From positions 361,547-425,546 of the forward strand of contig NZ_JAELXV010000005.1 in assembly GCF_016427535.1 (NCBI RefSeq): 64,000 bases of DNA, read 5' to 3'. Under the pieces are notes generated by a model. The model did not search any database. It was not told where the DNA came from and worked only from the letters and a program-made list of their open reading frames with translations. Position 1 is the first letter of the stretch; every line of letters starts with the position of its first letter. Source of the stretch: Hymenobacter sp. BT559 (lineage in GTDB: Bacteria > Bacteroidota > Bacteroidia > Cytophagales > Hymenobacteraceae). This document shows positions 1-8,494 of this stretch, piece by piece. Both the position numbers and the translations under genes were made by a program.

Positions 1-271
1 GCGCATCGAAGGGTACACTACCCCGTCCGAATACAAGCGCTGCCATTGTGCCAAATGTGCCCCAGGCCAGATTAGCGGGCAGCCATAGGCTGCGTGGGCG
101 ACTAGCAGTGGCGGCTAACGAGGGCGAAGTAGCAGGCATAACGGGCAGGTAAGCAAGCTGCTTACGCAAAAGCTCGGCAGACAGCGGCGAGAGCGGCGTT
201 ATTTCATTAGGTTGCTTCCGTTTTTGCCCAAAGCCTTGCTGAACAGTAGGCGTGTTACCCGGCCAGGCCAC
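1..271 (-). CDS. Possible partial hypothetical protein running off the window
   Basis: On the minus strand one frame stays open from a TAA near position 298 to the window edge. The first plausible start is a GTG at 271-269, giving about 90 codons with no stop. The conceptual product is Pro/Ser/Leu-rich. It has a short charged stretch (GQKRKQPNE) and, near the left edge, a hydrophobic stretch around ANLAWGTFGTMAALVF that could be a membrane segment. I recognise no family. The frame has no ATG near its start and no clear upstream promoter, so it may be only an open frame in GC-rich DNA. The missing C-terminus lies outside the window. Confidence 0.3.
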   Translation of the reverse strand, partial: MAWPGNTPTVQQGFGQKRKQPNEITPLSPLSAELLRKQLAYLPVMPATSPSLAATASRPRSLWLPANLAWGTFGTMAALVFGRGSVPFDA

Positions 272-377
272 GCTACCGGGGCGGCAGTAGCGGCTTTATT
301 CCCAAGAGAGCAGCGTAGCTCCTCTACCCTTCTAGGCTACCCCAGTGCAGCACGCAGCTGCTGCCACATACGCTAAT

Positions 378-437
378 TAGCCAGCAAAAGCGGATAGAGA
401 GGCCGGGAAAGGCACCTCCATTCGCTTTTGCTGGCTA
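378..437 (-). terminator. Hairpin downstream of the T9SS-sorted protein gene
   Basis: A perfect 15-bp stem (TAGCCAGCAAAAGCG at 378-392 with its complement at 423-437) encloses a 30-nt loop. It lies 64-123 bp past the stop codon of the minus-strand gene that ends at 501. Neither side has a long T-run, so it may be an mRNA-stabilising or processing hairpin rather than an intrinsic terminator. Confidence 0.45.
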
Positions 438-500
438 TTAAACATCGTAGGCTATCGAGTGGCATCCGCTACGCGGCTGGCTCGCAGCCGGCCACAGGGG

Positions 501-2015
501 CTATTCTTTGTGCAGGCGCAGGGCCTGGCGAAGCGGCGTGCCATCGGCCTGCGGGCCCGTTACCAGTACCGTGAACAGGCCGGGAACTACAGAGCTCAGG
601 TCGAGGCGCTGGGGCTGCCCCCCGGCAAGCAGCATGCGCTGCACCTGGCGGCCTGTAGCGTCAAGTACCAGTACTTGGTAGCTAGCCGTGGCGGGCAGAG
701 CGCTCAGGTCGAGGGTAGTGCTGGCTTGGGCGGGGTTGGGATACAGGCTGAGGCTGGCTGCCCCGGCTGCATTAGCAACACCTAGGCGCACCGGGCGCAC
801 CGGCGAGTAGGTGGCCGTGCCATCGAGGTCTACCTGGCGCAAGCGGTAGTACACCAGACCGGCCGGCTGCGCGCCCAGGCCTTGCTCGTCTACAAAGGCG
901 TAGGTAGTGGTCGTCGCCTTCATACCCTGGCCGGCTACGCGGCCCAGCGGCGCGTAGGTAGCGCCGTCGAAGCTGCGCTCTACTTCAAAATAAGCGTTGT
1001 TTACCTCCGTGGCAGTAGCCCAGGCCAGCTGTGCGCTGCGGCCACCGGGGGCCGCCTGCGCCGTAAACTCGACCAGCCGCACCGGTAGCGGGGCTATGCT
1101 AGCAGCCGTGTTGGCCGTAGTGGCTGTGCGCGTCGATACGCTGATAAGCCAGCCATCGCCGAGGTGGGTGGTGGCATTATCGCCGTGGATAGTCCCGCCG
1201 CTCGCCGCCGGGCGCAGGTACAGCCGGAACACCAGCGTGGTAATGCCTTGGCTTGGCGTCGTTACCAGCACCGAGCCGCTAGCGGCTCCGCTGCCCGTGG
1301 TACCGTCGGGCTGCGCCGCGTTGTTGAGAATCTGGGTGCTGTTGACCGTCAGTTCAGTCGAGCCGCTGAGCTCCGATAGCGTCAAGCCCTTGGTCAGGAG
1401 GTCTAATTCGGTGGTGTAGCCCGTTTTGACGCCGCCCGTGGTGAACGAGCCGCCCAGGCCCGTGAGGTGCACTACCGGGTTGACTACCGCCCGGTTGAAG
1501 GTGAGGGTCAGGTCGGCATACTGGTAGCGGGCCGTGTTGGCGGGCAGGGTGGCGGGCAGCGGCTCGATAGAGGTAAATACCTCCGCCCCGCTGTTGGCCG
1601 CCACGTCGATGCCGCCCGCCACGCCGCTGGCCGAGGTGTAGTTGGCATTGCTAGAGCCGCCCACGGCATTGAGCAGCGGCAGCAGCGCGAAAGCCGGGGC
1701 CGTGCCGCTTGTAGTAGACAACCCCGCACCGAAAGCCACGCCGGCCCCGTTGGCAATGCGGCTGGTGGGCAGCGTAAACTGCTGGTTGCTGAGCGCGAAC
1801 GTGGTGGTGACGGCCGGCGAATAAGCCGTCATCGTATTGCTGGTAGGGTTAGTCGTGTTGTTTTGGAAAGTAACCAGCTGATTGGCGGCTGTGGGGCCGC
1901 TGGCCGTAGAGTTGCCCGCGCCGGGGGCAAACTCCAGAGTAGGCGTCTGGGCCTGGGCGGCGGTGGCACCCAGCGTAGCGAGCAAAAGCAAAAAGGAGCG
2001 GAAAGCGATAGCCAT
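501..2015 (-). CDS. Secreted protein with T9SS type A C-terminal sorting domain
   Basis: This is a 504-residue exported protein of unknown activity. Residues 1-22 form a signal peptide ending in AQAQ. The middle (about 25-300) is Thr/Ser/Gly/Asn-rich and predicted beta-rich, with no catalytic motif that I recognise. From about residue 305 (LPVRLVEFTA) there is a fibronectin-like linker. The last 75 residues start at LYPNPA and carry the pattern of a type IX secretion sorting signal (conserved PNP, a central VLVLDATGRQV strand, a terminal LRLHK). The linker plus sorting module closely resembles that of the protein at 23023-24813. It should cross the outer membrane by the T9SS and be released or anchored at the surface. 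No T9SS machinery gene is in this window. Confidence 0.85.
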   Translation of the reverse strand: MAIAFRSFLLLLATLGATAAQAQTPTLEFAPGAGNSTASGPTAANQLVTFQNNTTNPTSNTMTAYSPAVTTTFALSNQQFTLPTSRIANGAGVAFGAGLSTTSGTAPAFALLPLLNAVGGSSNANYTSASGVAGGIDVAANSGAEVFTSIEPLPATLPANTARYQYADLTLTFNRAVVNPVVHLTGLGGSFTTGGVKTGYTTELDLLTKGLTLSELSGSTELTVNSTQILNNAAQPDGTTGSGAASGSVLVTTPSQGITTLVFRLYLRPAASGGTIHGDNATTHLGDGWLISVSTRTATTANTAASIAPLPVRLVEFTAQAAPGGRSAQLAWATATEVNNAYFEVERSFDGATYAPLGRVAGQGMKATTTTYAFVDEQGLGAQPAGLVYYRLRQVDLDGTATYSPVRPVRLGVANAAGAASLSLYPNPAQASTTLDLSALPATASYQVLVLDATGRQVQRMLLAGGQPQRLDLSSVVPGLFTVLVTGPQADGTPLRQALRLHKE

Positions 2016-2506
2016 AACCTGAGATAGCGTAAAGATTTTGCGAGAAGGGAGCGGGATAAGAATCAGGAGCTTTTGCTGGTCGCCCGTAGCGAGCCCATTT
2101 CAAAAACTCTTCTCTATTGAATTTATATAACTTTTTATCAGCGCCTTGCGATGACATTACAAAAGTAATTTCCGCCCCAGCCTGCCTTTTCTCTTTCTCG
2201 CTCAACCCAGCCTTCTATACCGCGAACCGCTAGATTTAGTAAGCGAAGAATAGCGAGGGTTAGCTGGGCCCAGCCGGTCCCGCGCCTACCCGCCGGGGGC
2301 CGTTATTTTGCCACGCCGCGCTGCCCTTGCTTTTTTGTACAAAACCTCGCCACGGCGCACCTGCCGCGCCCGCTTACCTGGGCCGATGCCCCTTAGCCAC
2401 AGCAGCCCGGCAGCGGCTAAGGGGCAGCGCTAGCCATCCTTCCCGCGTATAGCACGCTCTACCTTTCTTTTTGCGCGGGCTAGCTCGGCCACGCGCCTTT
2501 TCGCTT
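2016..2506. other. Intergenic region between divergent genes
   Basis: This gap of about 490 bp must hold the promoters of the T9SS protein (leftward) and the amylase (rightward). An AT-rich stretch at about 2105-2165 is the likeliest promoter area for the leftward gene. An 11-bp inverted repeat (GCCCCTTAGCC at 2388-2398 and its complement at 2414-2424) precedes the amylase. A longer minus-strand frame entering from the T9SS gene (to 2205) has no features of a protein. I see no RNA gene. Confidence 0.5.
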
Positions 2507-3859
2507 ATGTCCGACGCGCACCCGCACGCCCACCGCTTCACCGTAGCTCACCCCGAATGGGCCGCCACCGCCACGATTTACGAAGTAAATGTGCGCAACT
2601 ACACGCCTGAGGGCACTTTTCGGGCTTTCGAGACGCACCTGCCGCGCCTGGCAAAAATGGGCGTCGTTATTGTGTGGCTGATGCCGATTCACCCCATCGG
2701 GCAGGTGGGGCGCAAGGGCAGCCTAGGTTCGCCCTACGCAGTGCAAGACTACTATGGGGTAAACCCAGAGTTTGGCACCCTAGACGACCTCAAGCACCTC
2801 GTGCAAACGGCCCACGACCTAGGGCTGAAAGTCATCCTCGACTGGGTGGCCAACCACACCAGCCGCGACAATGCCCTGATACAGCAGCACCCCGAGTGGT
2901 ACCAGCACGATGCGGCCGGCGAGCTAGTGCCGCCCGTGGCCGACTGGACCGATGTGGTCGCCTTCGACTACACCAACCGCGAGCTGCGCCAGTACATGAC
3001 CGACGCACTCTGCTATTGGATGCGTGAAGCCAATATCGACGGCTACCGCTGCGACGTGGCCGGCCTGGTACCTACCGACTTTTGGGACGAGGCCCGCCCC
3101 GCGCTCGACGCCATTAAGCCCGTATTTATGCTGGCTGAGTGGGACGAGCTTTATCCCTCAGGCGGCCTCAGCTGGGAGGAGTTCAACTCCGAAACCCAGC
3201 TGCTGGAACGGGCCTTTAACATGACCTTCGGCCTGCGCCTACACTATCTGCTCGACCACATTGCCGAGGGCAAAGCCGACCTAGGCGACATCGACGCGTA
3301 CCTGGCCGCCGAGCGCGAAAAGTACCCGCCCAGCGTGTACCTCATGCACTTCATCAGCAACCACGACGTGAACTCCTGGGATGGCACCGAGTACGAGCGC
3401 CTAGGGCCACTGGCGCTGCCCTTCGCCGTGCTCACGGCCCTGCTGCCAGGTATGCCCCTGCTCTACTCGGGCCAGGAAGCTGCGTTGAACAAGCGGCTCG
3501 AATTTTTCGAGCGCGACACAATAGACTGGCAGGATTTTCCGCTGCAGGGTTTCTACACTAAGCTTTTGCAGCTCAAAAAGCGCCACCCCGCTCTGCGCAA
3601 TGGCGACCCCGGCAGCCGCTTCCAGCGCCTCACGGGGCCGGCCGGTCTCTATGGCTTCGTGCGCGAAAAGGGCGGCTCGGCTATCATCGTACTCATCAAC
3701 GCCACGGCCGAGCCGCTGGAGCTGCCGGGCCAAAAAACGGTCGTCAATCCGCAAAAGGGCTTGTTCGATGTGTTCAGCGGCGAGCAGCTAACGCTGGCGC
3801 AGGCCAAGGCGCGCACCGTGCCCGCCCACGGCTACCGCGTGCTGCGCACCCGCGATTAA
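2507..3859 (+). CDS. Alpha-amylase family glycoside hydrolase (GH13)
   Basis: This is a GH13 (beta/alpha)8-barrel enzyme of 450 residues acting on alpha-glucosidic bonds of starch- or maltodextrin-like substrates. The conserved regions are visible: VILDWVANHTS (region I), GYRCDVAG with the Asp nucleophile (region II), MLAEWDE with the likely acid/base Glu (region III), and FISNHDVNSWDG with the third carboxylate (region IV). A short beta-domain follows from about residue 375. There is no signal peptide, so it should be cytoplasmic. The ATG at 2507 is chosen over a TTG at 2471, because family homology begins with the AHRFTVAHPEWAATATIYEVNVR segment. The exact specificity cannot be read from the sequence. 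Confidence 0.9.
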   Translation: MSDAHPHAHRFTVAHPEWAATATIYEVNVRNYTPEGTFRAFETHLPRLAKMGVVIVWLMPIHPIGQVGRKGSLGSPYAVQDYYGVNPEFGTLDDLKHLVQTAHDLGLKVILDWVANHTSRDNALIQQHPEWYQHDAAGELVPPVADWTDVVAFDYTNRELRQYMTDALCYWMREANIDGYRCDVAGLVPTDFWDEARPALDAIKPVFMLAEWDELYPSGGLSWEEFNSETQLLERAFNMTFGLRLHYLLDHIAEGKADLGDIDAYLAAEREKYPPSVYLMHFISNHDVNSWDGTEYERLGPLALPFAVLTALLPGMPLLYSGQEAALNKRLEFFERDTIDWQDFPLQGFYTKLLQLKKRHPALRNGDPGSRFQRLTGPAGLYGFVREKGGSAIIVLINATAEPLELPGQKTVVNPQKGLFDVFSGEQLTLAQAKARTVPAHGYRVLRTRD

Positions 3860-3892
3860 CGCTATCATCCATAAGCGCCTACTAACGTTGGT

Positions 3893-3990
3893 TATACAAA
3901 GCGCAGCGAAGCATCTGGCGTGGTGTAGTAAACCTAGGTGCCTGAGTTTACTGCACCACGCGAGTTGCTTCGCTGCGCGCTGCCTGACAG
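3893..3990. repeat. Long palindromic intergenic element (GCGAAGCA family)
   Basis: The arms are about 33 nt: 3901-3933, starting GCGCAGCGAAGCATCT, and 3945-3978, ending in the complementary GCTTCGCTGCGCGC. The right end also carries CTGACAG, as in the other copies. The loop contains CCTAGG. It lies between the amylase and the SMR transporter. Its GCGCAGCGAAGCA core is shared with the elements at 8380 and 58025. Confidence 0.7.
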
Positions 3991-4013
3991 CCTGTATTTC
4001 CCTCCCCTACCCC

Positions 4014-4343
4014 ATGCCCTACGTCTTCCTTTTTCTGGCCATCATCAGCGAGGTCATCGGTACTTCTGCCTTGGCGGCCTCGAACCAGTTCACCAAGCTC
4101 GTGCCCAGCCTCATTACGGTGGCGGGCTATGGCCTAGGGTTCTACTTTTTCAGCTTTGCGCTCAAGAGCATTCCGATGGGCGTGGCGTATGCCATCTGGG
4201 GCGGCGTGGGCATTGTGCTGGTCACGATTATCGGCTTCGTTTTTCTCAAGCAAAAGCTTGATTTCCCAGCCTTAGCCGGCATTGCGCTCATCGTCATCGG
4301 TGTGCTCGTGATGCAGCTTTTCTCCAAGACGATTTCGCATTAG
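4014..4343 (+). CDS. Small multidrug resistance (SMR/EmrE-type) efflux protein
   Basis: This 109-residue, four-helix inner-membrane protein is the usual SMR length (EmrE has 110). The N-terminus MPYVFLFLAIISEVIGTSAL carries the membrane-embedded Glu of the family (residue 13, equivalent to EmrE Glu14). The AYAIWGGVGIVL segment and the final VIGVLVM helix are also typical. SMR proteins exchange protons for lipophilic cations or related compounds as antiparallel dimers. The open frame extends upstream to 3888, but that part is the palindromic repeat, so the ATG at 4014 is the start. Its position among EmrE, SugE/Gdx and other subgroups is uncertain. Confidence 0.9.
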   Translation: MPYVFLFLAIISEVIGTSALAASNQFTKLVPSLITVAGYGLGFYFFSFALKSIPMGVAYAIWGGVGIVLVTIIGFVFLKQKLDFPALAGIALIVIGVLVMQLFSKTISH

Positions 4344-4377
4344 CCTTGCGGTAGCTTTATTGAGTAAACCCGCGCTA

Positions 4378-5394
4378 TTAATCCTCTAGCACTGCCTCCA
4401 GCGTCAGTACCTGCCCGCCAATTTGCCGGAGGCGGGCCAGGTATGTAGCAGGCTCCAGGAGCTGGTACGGGAAGTACAGCCCCGGCGGCACCGCGGGCTG
4501 GCCATCCAGGCCGAGCAGCCGCTCTAGCAGCAGGGCCACGCCAAGGCCCGTCAAGGGCATTTGCCCCTGCGGATGCACCACCGCGTGCCGGGTACGCAGC
4601 GGCTGCCCCGCGTGGTCTTCGCCGGCGAGGTCGATGAGAATTTCAGTAGACATAGGCCCGCCCTGGCGGCGGGTAGAGCTGACGCCCAGCGCCAATTGAA
4701 ACTGCACATTGGGTGCGCCGGTGGCCGTGGCTAGACCGAGCACGTCGTAGAAGGAGAAAATGTCGGCTGGTTGCTCGGTGCCGTCTACGGCGCGAAACGA
4801 GGTTTTATTCTCGTCGCCTGCTTGCCAGATAAAGGCCCCGTCGCGCCGCACCAGCGCCGCGGGCATGGTTTTATTTTGGCGCTCGAAGTCCGCGAAGCCG
4901 GCCGGGCCCGTGGCGTCTTGCTCATCGAGCAGCGCGCCAATCGTGATGGCGTGCACCCGGCTGAATGTCTTTGCAAATTCCAGCGTGGGAATAGTAGTAG
5001 CGCCGACCAGCCACTCCGTACCCAGCACCACGGGGGCCGCCTGCGGCTGGTGCATGTAGGTGGCTACCTCAGGGCCCATCTCGAAGATGCCCGCCGAAAT
5101 GCTCAGGTGCGGCACGCCGCGGGCCTGAGCAAACCGCAGTGCGGCCAGTTGGTGGTCGGTAAAGAAAACCACCACGGCACTCACGGGGCGCTGGCCTAGT
5201 CCTAGGTCTTCCGCAGCAAGATTGAGCGCGATGCCTTCGGCGCTGGGCACCGCGGCCGCGGCTTCCTGCGCCTTGGTCAGGTCGCGGCCGCCCAGCAGCA
5301 GGGGTACGTTGGGGTGGGCCTCGTGCAACAAGTGGGCTACCCAGCGGCCCACCGTGCCCGAGCCACCAACCAAAAGAATGGGATGTTGTGTCAT
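4378..5394 (-). CDS. NAD(P)-binding saccharopine dehydrogenase-like protein
   Basis: This 338-residue protein begins with a Rossmann nucleotide-binding motif (LLVGGSGTVGRWVAHLL, residues 7-23) followed by an LGGRDLTKA segment typical of saccharopine dehydrogenase/trans-acting enoyl reductase-like proteins. The C-terminal half has no further motif that I can name, so the substrate is unknown. It is divergently transcribed from the TetR-family regulator at 5499. The pair share a 95-bp spacer containing a direct repeat that could be the operator, so the gene is probably a target of that regulator. No signal peptide is seen and it should be cytoplasmic. Confidence 0.75.
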   Translation of the reverse strand: MTQHPILLVGGSGTVGRWVAHLLHEAHPNVPLLLGGRDLTKAQEAAAAVPSAEGIALNLAAEDLGLGQRPVSAVVVFFTDHQLAALRFAQARGVPHLSISAGIFEMGPEVATYMHQPQAAPVVLGTEWLVGATTIPTLEFAKTFSRVHAITIGALLDEQDATGPAGFADFERQNKTMPAALVRRDGAFIWQAGDENKTSFRAVDGTEQPADIFSFYDVLGLATATGAPNVQFQLALGVSSTRRQGGPMSTEILIDLAGEDHAGQPLRTRHAVVHPQGQMPLTGLGVALLLERLLGLDGQPAVPPGLYFPYQLLEPATYLARLRQIGGQVLTLEAVLED

Positions 5395-5443
5395 GAGAGA
5401 TGCGAACAGGTAGTGATTACTTTTGACAAAGATAACCTACCAT

Positions 5444-5468
5444 TAGTAAGTTACCAATAGTAAGTTAC
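5444..5468. promoter_or_regulatory. Candidate operator: direct repeat between divergent dehydrogenase and TetR genes
   Basis: The 11-mer TAGTAAGTTAC occurs at 5444-5454 and again at 5458-5468, 14 bp apart. Each copy holds an imperfect inverted GTAAGTTAC. The repeats lie in the short spacer between the minus-strand dehydrogenase and the plus-strand TetR regulator, where an autoregulatory TetR operator is normally found. The AAGGAG at 5481-5486 is a possible ribosome-binding site for the regulator. Confidence 0.55.
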
Positions 5469-5498
5469 TTAATATTCTCGAAGGAGACTATGCTAGTT

Positions 5499-6119
5499 AT
5501 GGCTCAACCCTCAGAAAAAGAAGCGTTTAAACCCACTGCCAGCAGACTATCAAAAGAGAGCCGTCGGCAACAACTGCTTGACACGGCCCTCGTTATTATC
5601 CGCAAGGAGGGGGCCGACCGCCTTACCCTAGGGCACCTAGCCACCCGGGCCGGCGTGTCGAAGCCCATTACCTACGAGCATTTCAGCACCCGTCTAGGGC
5701 TACTGACCGCGCTCTATAAGCTGCTAGATGAGCAGCAATTGCAGGCTTTGCAGGAAGCCCTAACGCGCGTTCAGGATAATTTGCGGGACACGGCCGACGT
5801 ACTTGCCACAGCCTACATTCACTGCGCTGTTGACACGGGCGGCGAGCTACACGCGGTAAGGGCCGCGCTGGCAGGCAGCGAGGAAATGGGCGCGGTGCAG
5901 CAGGAGCTGCTGGCCGGTTATGTACAGCTGTTCAGTGCTACCCTGGCGCCCCACAGCTCGCTACTCCCAGCCGCACTGCACAGATGCTGCGTCGGGCTGG
6001 TTGGCGCCGGAGAAGCCCTCTGCGCACTCATGCTGAGCGGGCAGAGCAGCGAGCAGGAAGCGGCCATCGCCTTTTCCGCCCTCATTCGGGGCGGCCTCTC
6101 GGTATCTTCTCAGTCATGA
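5499..6119 (+). CDS. TetR/AcrR family transcriptional regulator
   Basis: This is a 206-residue regulator (209 if it starts at 5490). Residues about 20-70 hold the N-terminal helix-turn-helix (LLDTALVIIRKEGADRLTLGHLATRAGVSKPITYEHFSTRLGLL in outline), with the family pattern G-V-S-K-x-x-x-Y-x-x-F. The C-terminal helical ligand domain is not assignable. An AAGGAG lies 3 nt before the ATG at 5490 and 12 nt before the ATG at 5499, so the spacing does not settle the start. It probably represses itself and the divergent dehydrogenase through the direct repeats at 5444-5468. The inducer is unknown. Confidence 0.88.
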   Translation: MAQPSEKEAFKPTASRLSKESRRQQLLDTALVIIRKEGADRLTLGHLATRAGVSKPITYEHFSTRLGLLTALYKLLDEQQLQALQEALTRVQDNLRDTADVLATAYIHCAVDTGGELHAVRAALAGSEEMGAVQQELLAGYVQLFSATLAPHSSLLPAALHRCCVGLVGAGEALCALMLSGQSSEQEAAIAFSALIRGGLSVSSQS

Positions 6120-6174
6120 ACCTAGAGCCTGCCCAGTCGCCTTCAGGCCCTAGGCGCGCTACCTTATTAAAAAC

Positions 6175-6210
6175 AAAAAGGCCTTTCACGCTAGCGTGAA
6201 AGGCCTTTTT
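6175..6210. terminator. Bidirectional intrinsic terminator
   Basis: A perfect 36-nt palindrome (AAAAAGGCCTTTCACGCTAG and its complement) with A-run and T-run ends lies between the convergent TetR regulator (ends 6119) and M1 peptidase (ends 6231). It should stop transcription from both sides. Confidence 0.9.
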
Positions 6211-6230
6211 ATTGTGAAGAAGCGTGCAGT

Positions 6231-8252
6231 TTACTCAGCCAGCTTCTGTGCCCGCCAGGTGTTGTTGCTCCGGTTTACGTCGGGTAAAATGTTAGTCGGG
6301 TTCAGCACTACCTGCGTGAGCGGCGAGGTGGTGCTGGTGCGGAAAGTCCAGGTGCCGCCGCGCTGCCAGATTTCGACGGGCAGGCGCACGGTGGTTTTCT
6401 TGCCGTTGGTTTCCGTGATTTCGGCGGTCACGGGCATGGCGGCCTGGCCTTTGTTTTCGATGGTGATGAGGGCGCCCTTGGTGGGGTCCTGGTTCACGTA
6501 GGCTACCGAGTTTACGGCCTGGTCGAGCAGCCAGTTCTCGAAGAACCACTCGTGGTAGAACCAGCTCAGGTCTTCGCCGGCCACCTCGTTCATGGTGCGG
6601 AAGAAGTCGCGCGGCTGCGGGTGCTTGAAGGCCCAGCGCTTGATGTAGGTGCGGAAGGCGTAGTCGAAGCGCTCGGGGCCCAGGATTTCCTGGCGCAGCA
6701 AGTACAGGCCGTAGCCGGTTTTGGAGTAGGCGGCGTAGCCTAGGTTGCGGCTCTGCGTCACGTCGGGCACGGTGTAGGGCACGTCGGCCTCGGGGGCGTA
6801 CATGGCGCGGGTCACGCCGGGTGCAATGCGGTTGGCTACGTCGCCCTGCTCTTTATACTCGCCGTTGTTGAAGTCTTGGCTGCTCAAGATGTTGATAAAG
6901 GTGTTGAAACCTTCGTCCATCCAGGGGTATTTGCGCTCGTTCGAGCCCACTATCATCGGGAACCAATTGTGGCCAAACTCGTGGTCGGTTACGCCCCACA
7001 GGCTGCCCTTCTTGGCGCGCACGCCGCAGAATACGATGCCCGGGTATTCCATGCCGCCTACTACGCCAGCCACGTTGGTGGCCACGGGGTAGGTGTACTC
7101 GTACCACTGCTTCGAGTTGTATTCGATGCTCTTCTTCACGTATTCGGTCGAGCGGCCCCAGGCCGAGTCCTGCGCTACTTCGGCGGGGTACAGCGACATG
7201 GCCAGCGACTTGCGGCCGCTGGGCAGGTTCATTTTGGCGGCATCCCACACGAAGGCGGCCGAGGCGGCCCAAGCCACATCGCGGGCCTGCTGGCACTTAA
7301 AGTGCCAGGTGAGGCGGCCGTTGCGGCCGGCCGGGCGCGAGCTGGCCTGCGTCACCTCGTCGGCGCCGCGCACGATTACGGTTTTGTCAGAAGTAGCGGC
7401 CTGGGCTAGGCGCTGCACTTGCTTGGCCGTCAGCACTTCGGCGCCGTTCACGAGTTGGCCCGAGCCACCCACTAGATAGTTGGCGGGCACGTTGAGGGTG
7501 TAGTCGAAGTTGCCGTAGTCGAGGTAAAACTCGGCCGACATATAAGGCAGCGTATTCCAGCCCGAAATGTCGTCGTACACGGCCATGCGCGGGTACCACT
7601 GCGCCACCTCGAATATTTCGCCATTGGGAGTTTTGAGGCGCCCTAGGCGGTCGGCCCCGTACTCAGGGATGTTGAAGCCGTAGGCAATGGTGATTTTGAG
7701 CTTGTCGCCCTTGGGCTTCATGGCCTCGGGCAAGATGATTTGCAGGCGCGTATCGCTCACGCGATAGCTGGCTTTCAGCTTCTTGCCGTGCAGCTCGATG
7801 TTCACCGACTGCAGCGAATCGCCGCCCTGGAAGCCCCGCGCCGAGTTGCCGAAGCGCCCGCCGCCGATGGGCGTGGCCGCTGCCCCGCGCGAGTCGTTGC
7901 GAAACAGATTCTGGTCTACTTGCAGCCACACGAAGGGCAGTTCGTCGGGGCTGTTGTTGGTGTAAGTAATGGTGGCGGTAGCCGTTACGCGAGCAGCCTT
8001 CTCATCAAGGTTGGCCGCGATTTGGTAGTCAGCCGCGTTTTGCCAGTAGGTAGCGCCGGGCTTGCCGCCGCCGGTGCGGGTGCTAGGCGCCGGCTGGTCG
8101 AGATAGTCGGGCTGAAACAGCGCCCGCGCATCGTAGGGCGGCATATTGGCCGGGGGCGGCGGGGGTGGCGGCGTGCGTTGGGCCTGGGCCGTGGCCGCGC
8201 CGAGCAGCAGCGCTGCGCCAGCCAGCAGCCGGGTAATAGAGGGTTTGGTCAT
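6231..8252 (-). CDS. Secreted M1 family metallopeptidase (aminopeptidase)
   Basis: This is a 673-residue exported zinc peptidase. Residues 1-25 are a signal peptide ending AQAQ, followed by a proline-rich stretch. The M1 N-terminal beta-domain spans about 60-290. The catalytic domain carries GGMEYPGI near residue 398, the Bacteroidota form of the GAMEN exopeptidase loop. HEFGHNWF follows near 423-430 (HExxH zinc site), with WMDEGFNTF about 18 residues later supplying the third zinc ligand. A Tyr-containing TGYGLYLLR segment follows near 520. It probably acts in the periplasm or outside the cell, removing N-terminal residues from peptides. It stands alone, with its own terminator at 6175-6210. 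Confidence 0.92.
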   Translation of the reverse strand: MTKPSITRLLAGAALLLGAATAQAQRTPPPPPPPANMPPYDARALFQPDYLDQPAPSTRTGGGKPGATYWQNAADYQIAANLDEKAARVTATATITYTNNSPDELPFVWLQVDQNLFRNDSRGAAATPIGGGRFGNSARGFQGGDSLQSVNIELHGKKLKASYRVSDTRLQIILPEAMKPKGDKLKITIAYGFNIPEYGADRLGRLKTPNGEIFEVAQWYPRMAVYDDISGWNTLPYMSAEFYLDYGNFDYTLNVPANYLVGGSGQLVNGAEVLTAKQVQRLAQAATSDKTVIVRGADEVTQASSRPAGRNGRLTWHFKCQQARDVAWAASAAFVWDAAKMNLPSGRKSLAMSLYPAEVAQDSAWGRSTEYVKKSIEYNSKQWYEYTYPVATNVAGVVGGMEYPGIVFCGVRAKKGSLWGVTDHEFGHNWFPMIVGSNERKYPWMDEGFNTFINILSSQDFNNGEYKEQGDVANRIAPGVTRAMYAPEADVPYTVPDVTQSRNLGYAAYSKTGYGLYLLRQEILGPERFDYAFRTYIKRWAFKHPQPRDFFRTMNEVAGEDLSWFYHEWFFENWLLDQAVNSVAYVNQDPTKGALITIENKGQAAMPVTAEITETNGKKTTVRLPVEIWQRGGTWTFRTSTTSPLTQVVLNPTNILPDVNRSNNTWRAQKLAE

Positions 8253-8379
8253 GAAAAATAGGGGGATTGGGCGATAAGCGAGCCGCTAGATAAGGTTTGG
8301 GGGCGCAAGAAACGTCTGCCTAGGTTAGCGGTTGATAAAGACAGTGCGCCAACCGCCGCGGTTGCAGGTGCACTGGCAT

Positions 8380-8464
8380 CTGCCCTTGCGAGCGCAGCGA
8401 AGCAATCGCACCTGTTCAGCCACGCCATTTGGGTGCGCTTGCTTCGCTGCGCGCGCAATGACAG
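8380..8464. repeat. Long palindromic intergenic element (GCGAAGCA family)
   Basis: The left arm from 8380 reads as a variant of CTGTCATTGCGAGCGCAG followed by CGAAGCAATCGCACC. The right arm (about 8432-8464) is its complement and ends GCGCAATGACAG. The arms are about 33 nt with roughly five mismatches. It lies in the spacer between the divergent M1 peptidase and nitroreductase genes. It is closest to the copy at 58025-58122. Confidence 0.8.
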
Positions 8465-8494
8465 TCCATTAGAAATCACTCTTTAGTTCGTTAC

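Noticed and set aside
1849..2205. Minus-strand frame overlapping the start of the T9SS protein gene and its upstream region
   Set aside because: Its second half is the signal-peptide region of the real gene read out of frame. There is no family resemblance.
3888..4013. N-terminal extension of the SMR transporter
   Set aside because: The extra 42 codons are made of the palindromic repeat. SMR proteins start at the MPYVFLF-type helix, and 109 residues is the family length.
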